From assembly GCF_023845585.1 (NCBI RefSeq), contig NZ_JAMQHS010000005.1, forward strand, positions 186,001-250,000: DNA of 64,000 nucleotides. The letters run 5' to 3'. A model generated the notes under the pieces. The model was not told where the DNA came from, searched no databases, and was given only the letters and a program-made list of their open reading frames with translations. Positions within the stretch are counted from its first letter, which is position 1. Each line of letters starts with the position of its first letter. A program made the translations under genes and the position numbers. This DNA comes from Clostridium sp. CMCC3677. GTDB taxonomy: Bacteria > Bacillota > Clostridia > Clostridiales > Clostridiaceae. Of this stretch, positions 43,930 to 52,600 are shown in pieces.

Positions 43930-44703
43930 ATGTTAGTAGTTATTTCTCCAGCTAAAACGCTGGATTTTAATAAGACAAATGAAACTTTACCAATGACAAG
44001 TCCAAAATTTTTAAAAGAAGCTAGAACCTTAGTAGACGAATTAAAAAAATATGATTCTTATTCATTAGGGAATCTAATGAAAACAAGTGATAAATTATCA
44101 TTATTAAATAAAGATAGATTCGAAGTTTGGAATGAATCTTTTGATAATGCAAGACAATGTTTGATCGCTTTTAAAGGGGAAGTTTTTAGAGGAATAGATG
44201 TTGGAAGTTTTAATATTGAAGACTTATTTTATACTAATGAGCATTTAAGGATTTTATCTGGTTTATATGGTGTTTTAAGTCCATTCGATGGAGTAAATCC
44301 CTATAGATTAGAAATGGGAACAAAACTTTCTTTTGATAATTATAAAAACTTATATGATTATTGGGAGGATAAATTAAAACATAAAATAATAGAAGATATA
44401 AAATCTACTGGTAATAATATATTAGTAAATCTAGCGTCTTACGAATACTTTAAATCTATAGAAGGAATAGATATATTAGATACATCAGTAAATATTGTGA
44501 CTCCTATATTTAAAGAGTATAGAAATGGTGAATATAAAATAATAACTATGAAAGCTAAAAAAGCTCGTGGACTTATGACTTCATTTATAATGAAAAATAA
44601 AATTAATAATATAAATGATTTAAAGAAATTTGATTTAGAAGGATATTTATATAATGAACAACTTTCAAATAATAATGACTTAGTTTTTACTTTAGAAAAT
44701 TAA
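43930..44703 (+). CDS. yaaA: Peroxide stress protein YaaA (DUF328)
   Basis: A 257-residue cytoplasmic protein of the YaaA family, which limits free iron and DNA damage under peroxide stress. Family text: MLVVISPAKTLDFN at the start, LYGVLSPFDGVNPYRLEMGTKL in the middle, and MKAKKARGLMTSFIMKNKINN near the end. ATG 43930 follows AAGGAGAGAG. A small palindrome CTTATAA/TTATAAG (43898-43915) ends just before this ribosome-binding site. Single-gene unit. Confidence 0.93.
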   Translation: MLVVISPAKTLDFNKTNETLPMTSPKFLKEARTLVDELKKYDSYSLGNLMKTSDKLSLLNKDRFEVWNESFDNARQCLIAFKGEVFRGIDVGSFNIEDLFYTNEHLRILSGLYGVLSPFDGVNPYRLEMGTKLSFDNYKNLYDYWEDKLKHKIIEDIKSTGNNILVNLASYEYFKSIEGIDILDTSVNIVTPIFKEYRNGEYKIITMKAKKARGLMTSFIMKNKINNINDLKKFDLEGYLYNEQLSNNNDLVFTLEN

Positions 44704-44811
44704 TTTTTAGGGATTTATAAGTTTTTAGAGTATGCTTTTTGAGATACTGAAGGGGATAAGAATGGTTATGATTATGTTAATTTATAAAAAATATTAAATT
44801 TAAAATAAAGC

Positions 44812-44840
44812 TTGCAATTAAATTAAAAATCTGTTATCAT
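44812..44840 (+). promoter_or_regulatory. Sigma-A-type promoter with structured leader
   Basis: TTGCAA (44812-44817), 17 bases, TATCAT (44835-44840). The transcript leader would be about 95 bases. It contains TTCTCCTTTTAGAGAA (44880-44895), whose CTCCTT can pair with the AAGGAG ribosome-binding site near 44929. Confidence 0.6.
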
Positions 44841-44941
44841 AAATATATTGTTAAAAAAGATTTTTTATAGATATGTAGATTTCTCCTTTTAGAGAATTAT
44901 ATAAATCAATATTAGTCTTTAAAATTAAGGAGGAATTTAAT

Positions 44942-45097
44942 ATGGAAGATAAAATATTAGTATGTAAAGATTGTGGAGAAGAATTCGTATTTTCAGTAGG
45001 AGAACAAGAATTCTACAAAGAAAAAGGATTCGATAATGAACCTGTAAGATGTGCAGCTTGTAGAAGAGCTAAGAAAGCACAAAATAATAGAAGATAA
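44942..45097 (+). CDS. Small zinc-ribbon protein (51 aa)
   Basis: ATG 44942 follows AAGGAGGAA. The 51-residue product has a C-x2-C knuckle (CKDCGEEF) and a second one (CAACRRAKK), with GEQEFYKEKGF between. This is the pattern of the small probable zinc-ribbon family seen in many Firmicutes, often as tiny nucleic-acid- or ribosome-associated proteins. It has its own promoter, a long leader with a possible anti-ribosome-binding-site segment and a strong terminator. Confidence 0.85.
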   Translation: MEDKILVCKDCGEEFVFSVGEQEFYKEKGFDNEPVRCAACRRAKKAQNNRR

Positions 45098-45107
45098 TTT
45101 ATGATTT

Positions 45108-45144
45108 AAAAGGTTATAAGATTTTCTTATAACCTTTTTTTTAT
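45108..45144 (+). terminator. Terminator after the small zinc-ribbon gene
   Basis: Perfect AAAAGGTTATAAG / CTTATAACCTTTT stem (45108-45120, 45126-45138) with a 5-base loop and extra T. Confidence 0.9.
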
Positions 45145-45171
45145 GTAGCAATTTAAGAAAAGGTGAATAAA

Positions 45172-45335
45172 GTGATTAAAGAATTATAGCTATTTTATAG
45201 TAAGTTATAAAATAGAGGGTTCTTAGTAGTTGATCCCTAAAAGCTACTTGCCAATAATTATATAAGTTAAAAGAAAAAGTAACTAAGAAGCTATAAAAAT
45301 GTTTTAATTTTTATAGCTTCTTAGTTTTACAAAAA
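45172..45335 (+). ncRNA. Candidate orphan leader RNA: hairpin, pseudoknot and terminator
   Basis: A gene-free stretch with layered structure. Perfect hairpin CTATTTTATA/TATAAAATAG lies at 45190-45215. A crossing pair of stems follows: AGGG (45216-45219) with CCCT (45235-45238), and AGTAG (45225-45229) with CTACT (45244-45248), an H-type pseudoknot with an A-rich linker. A 19-bp terminator occupies 45281-45326. TTCTTAGT (45220-45227) can also pair with ACTAAGAA (45282-45289) of the terminator, excluding the pseudoknot: a possible switch. A five-codon frame (AAGGTGA then GTG 45172, stop 45189) precedes it. No gene follows closely. Confidence 0.45.
45281..45335 (+). terminator. Long terminator of the orphan leader
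   Basis: A 19-bp perfect stem: AACTAAGAAGCTATAAAAA (45281-45299) with its complement at 45308-45326, 8-base loop, then TTAC. Confidence 0.8.
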
Positions 45336-45451
45336 AATATTGAATTCTCTCTTAAAATGTGCTTATTATTAGTTAATATTTAAATTATGGTATAATTACT
45401 ATAAATAAGCAAAAATAGTATACTTAAAAATAGTAATGAAAGAGGGGATAT

Positions 45452-45541
45452 ATGTATATTGATTTATTAGAAAGAGAGTATCTAATATTGAGATGCTTTC
45501 TTTTCTATAATGCATTATTTTACCATAGTATAATTTATTGA
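45452..45541 (+). CDS. Candidate 29-residue small protein or leader peptide
   Basis: An extended -10 element TGGTATAAT (45388-45396) and a strong AGAGGGGA ribosome-binding site (45441-45448) precede ATG 45452. The product is hydrophobic and aromatic (MYIDLLEREYLILRCFLFYN, then a short tail). Its RNA can fold an AGAAAG..CTTTCT hairpin followed by T-rich sequence inside the frame, so it could be an attenuating leader peptide for the regulator gene 120 bases downstream, or a small membrane protein. Not supported by homology. Confidence 0.35.
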   Translation: MYIDLLEREYLILRCFLFYNALFYHSIIY

Positions 45542-45566
45542 TATTATCACCGTAATTATATATAAT
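45538..45566 (+). promoter_or_regulatory. Sigma-A promoter of the CdaR regulator gene
   Basis: TTGATA (45538-45543), exactly 17 bases, TATAAT (45561-45566). The leader is about 95 bases. AGTGCTT (near 45581) can pair with AAGCACT (near 45640). Confidence 0.75.
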
Positions 45567-45665
45567 GAGATAATTAATTCAGTGCTTAATAAAGCTGAGA
45601 TTATACACAAGTTATAAATTACAGAAAACTTTATATTTCAAGCACTTTAGTTCGGAGAGATGTTT

Positions 45666-46730
45666 ATGTTAAGTAAAGAATTAGCACAGAATATAGTAAA
45701 TAAAGTTATGGGAGTTATTCCTTATAATGTGAATATAATGAATGAAAAAGGTGTTATCATTGGTAGTGGTGATGTATCTAGAATAGGAAGTTTGCATGAG
45801 GGTGCTTTAGAAGCTTTAAAAAATAAAAAAGCAGTTGAGGTTTTTAAAGATTATGAATATACAAAAGCAGGAGTTAATATACCAATACTTTTTAGAAATA
45901 AAATTATGGGAGTAATAGGTATAACTGGATCACCTAAAATAGTTAGTCCATTTGGAAGAATAGTAAGCGTAACAGCTGAATTATTAATATCTCAGGAATA
46001 TACTTTAAATCAGCATATAATAAAGCAAAAGTTAACTGAAGAATTTATTTATGAATGGCTAAATATCAATGAAGAGTATACTGAGGAATTCATTCAAAGA
46101 GGAATGTCATTAGAAATAGATATTAGAATAAAAAGATTTGTTATAGTAGTTCAATACGATAAATCTAAATTAAAGGAAGTTAATAAATTTATAGATAAGA
46201 ATTTAAAAGAAAATGAATATAGTATAAATATATCTTCAAATAAAATAGCTTTGTTATTAAAAAGTGAAAGAATAACTAGCAATAAAATAATAAAATTTCA
46301 GGATAAAATACAGGAATTATCAATAAAGATTGGAATCGGAAGAGTTCATAGTATCATAATAAATTCATTAATTGATAGTGTAAATGCTCTTAATATTGGA
46401 AATAAATTATATGAAGATAAGAATATATATCTTTACGATGCAGTTAAGTTTTTTCATAAAATGAGTTTGCTTATAAATAAGGACTATGAAAAGGAAGTTA
46501 TAGGTAATATATTACAGGAAATAATGGGAAAAGAACTATTAGAAACGTTCTTAATTTATATGAAAAACAATGGTGAAAGAGCTAAAACAGCTAATGAAAT
46601 ACATATACATAGAAATACACTTAACTATAGGTTAGAAAAAATAGAAGAAGTTACTGGATTGAAATTTAATGATTATTTAGATTTATTTCAGCTAATAACA
46701 TCATATATAGGATATAAATTAAACTCTTAG
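45666..46730 (+). CDS. cdaR: CdaR/PucR family sugar-diacid transcriptional regulator
   Basis: A 354-residue activator. The N-terminal sugar-diacid recognition domain (MLSKELAQNIVNKVMGVIPYNVNIMNEKGVIIGSGD..RIG) is followed by a GGDEF-like middle and a C-terminal PucR-type helix-turn-helix (TANEIHIHRNTLNYRLEKIEEVTGL). ATG 45666 lies 8 bases after GGAG; ATG 45660 is too close. It precedes a glycerate permease and glycerate kinase, the classical CdaR targets, and probably activates them in response to glycerate or related diacids. Confidence 0.92.
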   Translation: MLSKELAQNIVNKVMGVIPYNVNIMNEKGVIIGSGDVSRIGSLHEGALEALKNKKAVEVFKDYEYTKAGVNIPILFRNKIMGVIGITGSPKIVSPFGRIVSVTAELLISQEYTLNQHIIKQKLTEEFIYEWLNINEEYTEEFIQRGMSLEIDIRIKRFVIVVQYDKSKLKEVNKFIDKNLKENEYSINISSNKIALLLKSERITSNKIIKFQDKIQELSIKIGIGRVHSIIINSLIDSVNALNIGNKLYEDKNIYLYDAVKFFHKMSLLINKDYEKEVIGNILQEIMGKELLETFLIYMKNNGERAKTANEIHIHRNTLNYRLEKIEEVTGLKFNDYLDLFQLITSYIGYKLNS

Positions 46731-46755
46731 AGTTTGATTTATATCCTATTTTGCT
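46707..46755 (+). terminator. Terminator overlapping the end of cdaR
   Basis: ATAGGATATAAAT..AAACTC (46707-46726) pairs with GAGTTT..ATTTATATCCTAT (46730-46749). The 5' arm lies inside the last codons of the gene; TTTTG follows. Confidence 0.75.
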
Positions 46756-46776
46756 TTAAATAGGACTATTTTTGTG

Positions 46777-46848
46777 CGTTTGCATAATAATAATGAATAT
46801 AAATTCGTTTACATTACAATAGATAAAAAAAATACATGCCTATACAAT
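46777..46848 (+). promoter_or_regulatory. Candidate CdaR-activated promoter with direct repeats and a cre-like box
   Basis: CGTTTGCAT (46777-46785) and CGTTTACAT (46806-46814) form a direct repeat 29 bases apart, about three helical turns. The second overlaps TAAATTCGTTTACA (46800-46813), a near-match to the cre consensus. A -10-like TACAAT (46843-46848) has no good -35, as expected for an activated promoter. Confidence 0.45.
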
Positions 46849-46897
46849 ATTAAATAGAGTATATAAACATTTACATTGAAAGAAAGAGGGAATAAAA

Positions 46898-48154
46898 ATG
46901 GAAGTTACAGTTACAGCTTTGGGTGCAGTAATAGCATTAATTATTGCAATTATATTAATTATAAAAAAAGTACATCCAGCATATGGACTAATAATTGGGG
47001 CCTTAGTGGGAGGGCTTGTAGGAGGAGCTGGTTTAACAGGTACTGTAGATTTAATGATTACAGGTGCTAAAAATATGATGCCAGCTATATTAAGAATACT
47101 TACTGCAGGGGTGTTAGCAGGGGTATTAATAAAATCTGGTGCAGCAACTAAAATTGCAGAATCCATTGTAGAGAAAATGGGAGAGTCAAAAGCTTTAATT
47201 TCTTTAACAATAGCAACTATGGTTTTAACTATGGTTGGTGTATTTATAGACGTAGCCGTTATAACAGTAGCACCAATAGCTTTAGCTATTGCAAAAAGAG
47301 CAAACTTAAGTAAAACATCAATTTTATTAGCTATGGTAGGTGGTGGTAAGGCCGGTAATATAATGTCTCCAAACCCTAATACTATAGCAGTATCGGATAA
47401 TTTAGGAGTATCACTAACTAATGTAATGATGGCAGGAATAATACCAGCTATATTTGGTGTTATTATTACATGCATAATAGCTAAAAAATTAAAGAATAAA
47501 GGAAGTTTTGTAAAACAAGACGAATTAATACAAGAGTCAGAAGAAAAACCTAATTTTTTACCAGCAATAGTTGGACCGTTAGTAACTATATTATTACTTA
47601 TGCTAAGACCAATAGCTGGTATAAGTATAGATCCATTAATAGCACTTCCAGTTGGAGGAATATGTGGAGCTTTAGCAATGGGAAAAGCTAAGAAAGTGAA
47701 TGAATATGCTATATTTGGGATTGGAAAAATGAGTGGAGTTGCTATACTTTTAATAGGAACAGGAACTTTAGCTGGAATAATTTCTAATTCAGGATTAAAA
47801 GATGTAATAATTCAAGGCATAAACATTTTAGGATTACCAAGCTTTGCATTAGCACCAGTATCAGGAATACTTATGGCGGCAGCAACAGCGTCTACAACTT
47901 CAGGTGCAGCAGTAGCTAGTTCTGTATTTGGAGCAACAGCTTTAGAATTAGGTGTATCAGGTTTAGCAACAGCAGCTATGATGCATGCTGGAGCAACAGT
48001 TTTAGATAGTTTACCTCACGGAAGCTTTTTCCATTCAACAGGTGGAAGTATAAATATGGATATGAATGAAAGATTGAAACTTATTCCATATGAAGCTATG
48101 GTTGGACTTACTATGACATTGGTATCAACTATAATATTTGGAATAATACTTTAA
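46898..48154 (+). CDS. GntP-family permease, probably glycerate uptake
   Basis: A 418-residue membrane protein with about 12 hydrophobic helices. GntP-family features are IIIKKVHPAYGLIIGALVGG near the start, ILLAMVGGGKAGNIMSPNPNTIA in the middle, and the His-containing ALELGVSGLATAAMMHAGATVLDSLPHGSFFHSTGG near the end. The family exchanges gluconate-like or hydroxy-acid substrates with protons. Position between cdaR and glycerate kinase points to D-glycerate. ATG 46898 follows GAAAGAGGG. Confidence 0.88.
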   Translation: MEVTVTALGAVIALIIAIILIIKKVHPAYGLIIGALVGGLVGGAGLTGTVDLMITGAKNMMPAILRILTAGVLAGVLIKSGAATKIAESIVEKMGESKALISLTIATMVLTMVGVFIDVAVITVAPIALAIAKRANLSKTSILLAMVGGGKAGNIMSPNPNTIAVSDNLGVSLTNVMMAGIIPAIFGVIITCIIAKKLKNKGSFVKQDELIQESEEKPNFLPAIVGPLVTILLLMLRPIAGISIDPLIALPVGGICGALAMGKAKKVNEYAIFGIGKMSGVAILLIGTGTLAGIISNSGLKDVIIQGINILGLPSFALAPVSGILMAAATASTTSGAAVASSVFGATALELGVSGLATAAMMHAGATVLDSLPHGSFFHSTGGSINMDMNERLKLIPYEAMVGLTMTLVSTIIFGIIL

Positions 48155-48204
48155 GTACATATTATTAAATATGAGAGCTAACATAATTTATGGAGGAATT
48201 AAAT

Positions 48205-49332
48205 ATGAAATTTGTATTAGCACCAGATTCATTTAAAGAAAGCATGACTTCTAAAGAAGCATGTGAAGCTATGGAAAGAGGAATAAAGAAAGTTATACCA
48301 AATGCAGAATGTATAAAGGTTCCTATGGCAGATGGCGGAGAAGGAACTGTAGAAGCTCTAGTTGAGTCAACAAATGGAGAAATACATAAAGTAGAAGTAT
48401 TAAATCCATTAGGCAAAAAAATAAATGCTTGTTTTGGAGTACTTGGAAATAAAACTACTGCGGTAATAGAAATGGCAACTGCTAGTGGTATACAATTAAT
48501 AAAAAGAGAAGAACGTAATCCACTTATAACAACAACTTATGGGACAGGTGAGCTTATAAAAGCAGCTTTAGATAAAGGAATTAAGCATATCATTATAGGA
48601 ATTGGAGGAAGTGCTACTAATGATGGTGGAGCAGGAATGATTCAAGCATTAGGTGGAAAACTTTTAGATAGCAATGGAAATGAGATTTCTTTTGGTGGTG
48701 GTGCATTAAATAATCTTGAAAATATAGATTTATCAAATTTAGATGGTAGATTAAAGGATACTACTATTGAAGTTGCTTGTGATGTTACTAATCCTCTAAT
48801 AGGAGAAAAAGGAGCTTCAGCTATTTTTGGCCCACAAAAAGGTGCAACTTTAGAAGTGGTTAAAGAATTAGATGCTAATTTAGCACATTACTCAGATGTG
48901 ATAAAAAGATGTTTAGGAAAAGATATTGCATATGCTGAAGGTGCAGGTGCAGCAGGCGGTCTTGGCGCAGCATTACTAGCATTTTTAAATGGAAAACTAA
49001 AAAGAGGAATTGACTTAGTTATAAAACACACAGACTTAAGTGAAAAAGTAAAAGGTGCACATTTTGTATTTACAGGAGAAGGAAGTATTGATTCTCAAAC
49101 AATCTTTGGAAAAACTCCCATAGGCGTAGCAAAAGTTGCTAAAAAAGAAAATGTTAAAACTATAGCTTTTGCAGGAAGAATAGGTAAAGGTATAGAAAAT
49201 TTATATCCTGAAGGAATAGATTCTATATTTGGTATTTTAACAAGTGTTACTGATATAGATAAAGCATTAGCTTTAGGAAAAGAAAATTTAGAAAGATGTA
49301 CTGAAAATGTAGTTAGGGTTTTAGTATTATAA
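48205..49332 (+). CDS. Glycerate kinase (type I)
   Basis: Phosphorylates D-glycerate to 2-phosphoglycerate (family GlxK/GarK), feeding lower glycolysis. A 375-residue protein with N-terminal FVLAPDSFKESMTSKEACEAME, MADGGEGTVEALV, GIGGSATNDGGAGMIQALGG and FTGEGSIDSQTIFGKTP, all family hallmarks. ATG 48205 lies 8 bases after GGAGG; ATG 48190 precedes that site. It follows the permease by 50 bases; a very long terminator ends the operon. Confidence 0.94.
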   Translation: MKFVLAPDSFKESMTSKEACEAMERGIKKVIPNAECIKVPMADGGEGTVEALVESTNGEIHKVEVLNPLGKKINACFGVLGNKTTAVIEMATASGIQLIKREERNPLITTTYGTGELIKAALDKGIKHIIIGIGGSATNDGGAGMIQALGGKLLDSNGNEISFGGGALNNLENIDLSNLDGRLKDTTIEVACDVTNPLIGEKGASAIFGPQKGATLEVVKELDANLAHYSDVIKRCLGKDIAYAEGAGAAGGLGAALLAFLNGKLKRGIDLVIKHTDLSEKVKGAHFVFTGEGSIDSQTIFGKTPIGVAKVAKKENVKTIAFAGRIGKGIENLYPEGIDSIFGILTSVTDIDKALALGKENLERCTENVVRVLVL

Positions 49333-49423
49333 TTTTAATAATTTAATAAAAGACTATATTTTGGCATGGTGTTGATATATGCATAAATAAAGCTAGACTA
49401 AGTAATTTAAAATAAAATCTAAC

Positions 49424-49476
49424 AATATGAAAAGGTATTTAAAATAGTTGTTCTATTTTAAATACCTTTTCATATT
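49424..49476 (+). terminator. Very long hairpin terminator after glycerate kinase
   Basis: A perfect 24-bp stem (49424-49447 with 49453-49476) around loop TTGTT; the core arm is AAAAGGTATTTAAAATAG. It is symmetric, so it may act in both directions. The remaining gap to 49639 holds nothing else I can identify. Confidence 0.8.
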
Positions 49477-49639
49477 ATCCTTCTAAAGTTTTGCTTTGAT
49501 GATTTTTTATAAGTTGAAAAATGTACATAATACTTAATTTTTTTCAAATACTATAAAAGAATATAGAGGTTAAAATTAAGTTTTTAAGAAAATACATTTT
49601 TCATATTTAATAAATAATTAAGCAAAAGAGGTAGATAAG

Positions 49640-52600
49640 ATGAGAAGAACTAAAACTATGGATGGAAATACTGCTGCAGCACATATGTCTTATGGATTTA
49701 CAGAAGTAGCAGCTATTTATCCTATAACACCTTCATCACCAATGGCAGAACATGTTGATGAATGGGCATCTCAAGGAAGAAAAAACATATTTGGAGAGTC
49801 TGTTAAAATAGTTGAAATGCAATCAGAAGCAGGAGCGGCTGGTGCTATGCATGGTTCACTTCAAGCAGGTGCATTAACAACAACATATACAGCATCACAA
49901 GGATTATTACTTATGATACCTAACATGTATAAAATAGCTGGAGAAAAATTACCTTGTGTTATGCATGTATCAGCCAGAGCACTTACTACATCTTCATTAA
50001 ATATTTTTGGAGATCATCAAGATGTTATGGCAGCAAGACAAACAGGTTTTGCTATGCTTGCAGAAACTTCTGTACAAGAAGTTATGGATTTATCAGGAGT
50101 TGCACATTTAGCAGCTATAAAAGGAAAAATACCATTTGTGAATTTTTTTGATGGATTTAGAACATCTCATGAAATTCAAAAAATTGAAGTTATTGAGCAA
50201 GATGAATTAGCTAAACTCGTTGATTATAATGCAATTGATGAATTTAGAAAGAATGCATTAAACCCTAATCATCCAGTAACTAGGGGTACAGCTCAAAATC
50301 CAGATATATATTTTCAAACAAGAGAAGCAGTAAACAAATCTTATGATGATATTCCATATATAGTAGAGGAGTATATGAATGAAATAACTAAGCTTACAGG
50401 TAGAGAATATCATTGTTTTGATTATTATGGTGCAAAAGATGCTGATAGAATAATAATATCAATGGGATGTGTAAATGATGTAATAGAAGAAACAGTTGAT
50501 TATTTAAATAATAATAAACAAAAAGTAGGTTTAGTAAAGGTTAGATTATATAGACCATTTTCAGTAGAGAAATTATTAAAATCAATACCAGAAAGTGTTA
50601 AGAAAATTGCTGTTTTAGATAAAACTAAAGAACCAGGATCAATAGGAGAACCTTTATATTTAGATGTAGTTAGAAGTTTGTATGGTAAAAAAGACGCTCC
50701 TATTGTTGTTGGAGGTAGATTTGGATTAGGATCTAAAGACCCTACACCTGAACATATCGCTGCTGTTTTTGATAACTTACTTAATGATGAACCAAAAAAT
50801 GACTTTACAATAGGAATAACTGATGATTTAACAAATAAATCATTGAAGCCACACAAGGGAGTAGATGCTATACCAGAAGGAACTACTTCTTGTAAGTTTT
50901 GGGGATTAGGATCAGATGGTACTGTAGGTGCAAATAAAAGTGCTATAAAAATTATAGGAGATCATACTGATATGTATGCTCAAGGATATTTTGATTATGA
51001 TTCTAAAAAATCTGGTGGTATTACGGTATCTCATTTAAGATTTGGTAAAGAACCTATAAAATCAAGATATTTAATAGATAAAGCAGATTTTATTGCTTGT
51101 CATAATCAATCATATGTTTATAAATACAATGTATTAAAAGGATTGAAGAAAAATTCTAGATTCTTATTAAATACAATATGGAATAAAGAAGAATTAGAAG
51201 AAAAATTACCTGCAAGTATGAAGAAATTTATAGCAGAAAATGATATAGAATTCTATACAATAAATGCAATTAAGATAGCTCAAGATATCGGACTTGGTGG
51301 AAGAATAAACATGATAATGCAATCTGCATTTTTTAAAATAACAAACATTATACCTGTTGAAGATGCAGTTAAGTATTTAAAAGAAGCTGTTGTAAATACA
51401 TATGGTAAAAAAGGCGAAAAAGTAGTTAGAATGAATCATGATGCTATTGATGCTGGCGTTGAAGGTGTAATAAAAATTGAAATACCATTTGGATGGAAAA
51501 ATGTTATAGATGATAAAAAAGAACATAATGAAGAGTTACCTGATTTTATAAGGGAAATAGTAAATCCTATGAATAGATTAGAAGGTGATTCTTTACCAGT
51601 ATCAACTTTTGTAAAGCATAATATTGAAGATGGTACATTTATGGCAGGAACTACTGCTTATGAAAAAAGAGGAATTGCAGTGAATGTTCCAGAATGGCTA
51701 CCAGAAAAATGTATACAATGTAATCAATGTTCATATGTGTGTCCACATGCTACAATAAGACCATTTTTATTAAATGATGAAGAAAAATTAAAAGCACCAT
51801 CATCTATTAAACTTGTTGAGCCAAAAGCTTTAAAGAGTGATGAAAAATTATATTATTCAATAGGAGTAACCCCTCTTGATTGTACAGGATGTGGAAATTG
51901 TGCTGAAGTATGTCCAGCACCAGGAAAAGCATTAGTTATGAAACCTCAAGCTTCTCAACATGAACAAATAGAAGTTTGGAATTATACAGTCGAAAAAGTA
52001 ACTAATAAAAATCCTATGAATAAAAATACTGTAAAAGGAAGTCAATTTGAAATACCACTTCTTGAATACTCAGGAGCTTGTGCAGGTTGTGGAGAAACCT
52101 CATATGCTAAACTTGTAACTCAATTGTTTGGTGATAGAATGATGATAGCAAATGCTACAGGATGTTCATCAATTTGGGCTGCAGGAGCACCTGCTACAGC
52201 TTATACAAAAAATCAACAAGGACATGGTCCGGCATGGGCAAATTCATTATTTGAAGATAATGCTGAGTTTGGATACGGTATGTATTTAGGAGTTAAAGCT
52301 ATAAGAGAAAGAATAGCTAATAATATTGAACTTGCTTTGAAATCTGATATGCCTCATAATGCAAAAGAAGTATTAAAAGATTGGTTAGAACATAAAGACT
52401 GTGGTGAAGGAAGTAGAGATAGGTCTAATAAAGTTATAGAAGTACTTGAAAAAGAAAATAATCAATTTGCAAAAGTTATATTAAAGGATAAGGAATTCTT
52501 AGTTAAGAGATCTCAATGGATATTTGGTGGAGATGGTTGGGCTTATGATATAGGCTTTGGAGGACTTGATCATGTTATTGCATCGGGAGAAAATATAAAT

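Noticed and set aside
45216..45260. Assignment of the pseudoknot as a preQ1-I riboswitch
   Set aside because: The architecture is similar and a GGTTC-like segment is present, but the conserved residues cannot be aligned with confidence and no queuosine gene is nearby. Left as unclassified.
46840..47475. 209-codon minus-strand frame opposite the GntP permease
   Set aside because: A low-complexity Ala/Ile/Pro shadow of a strongly supported gene, with no ribosome-binding site.
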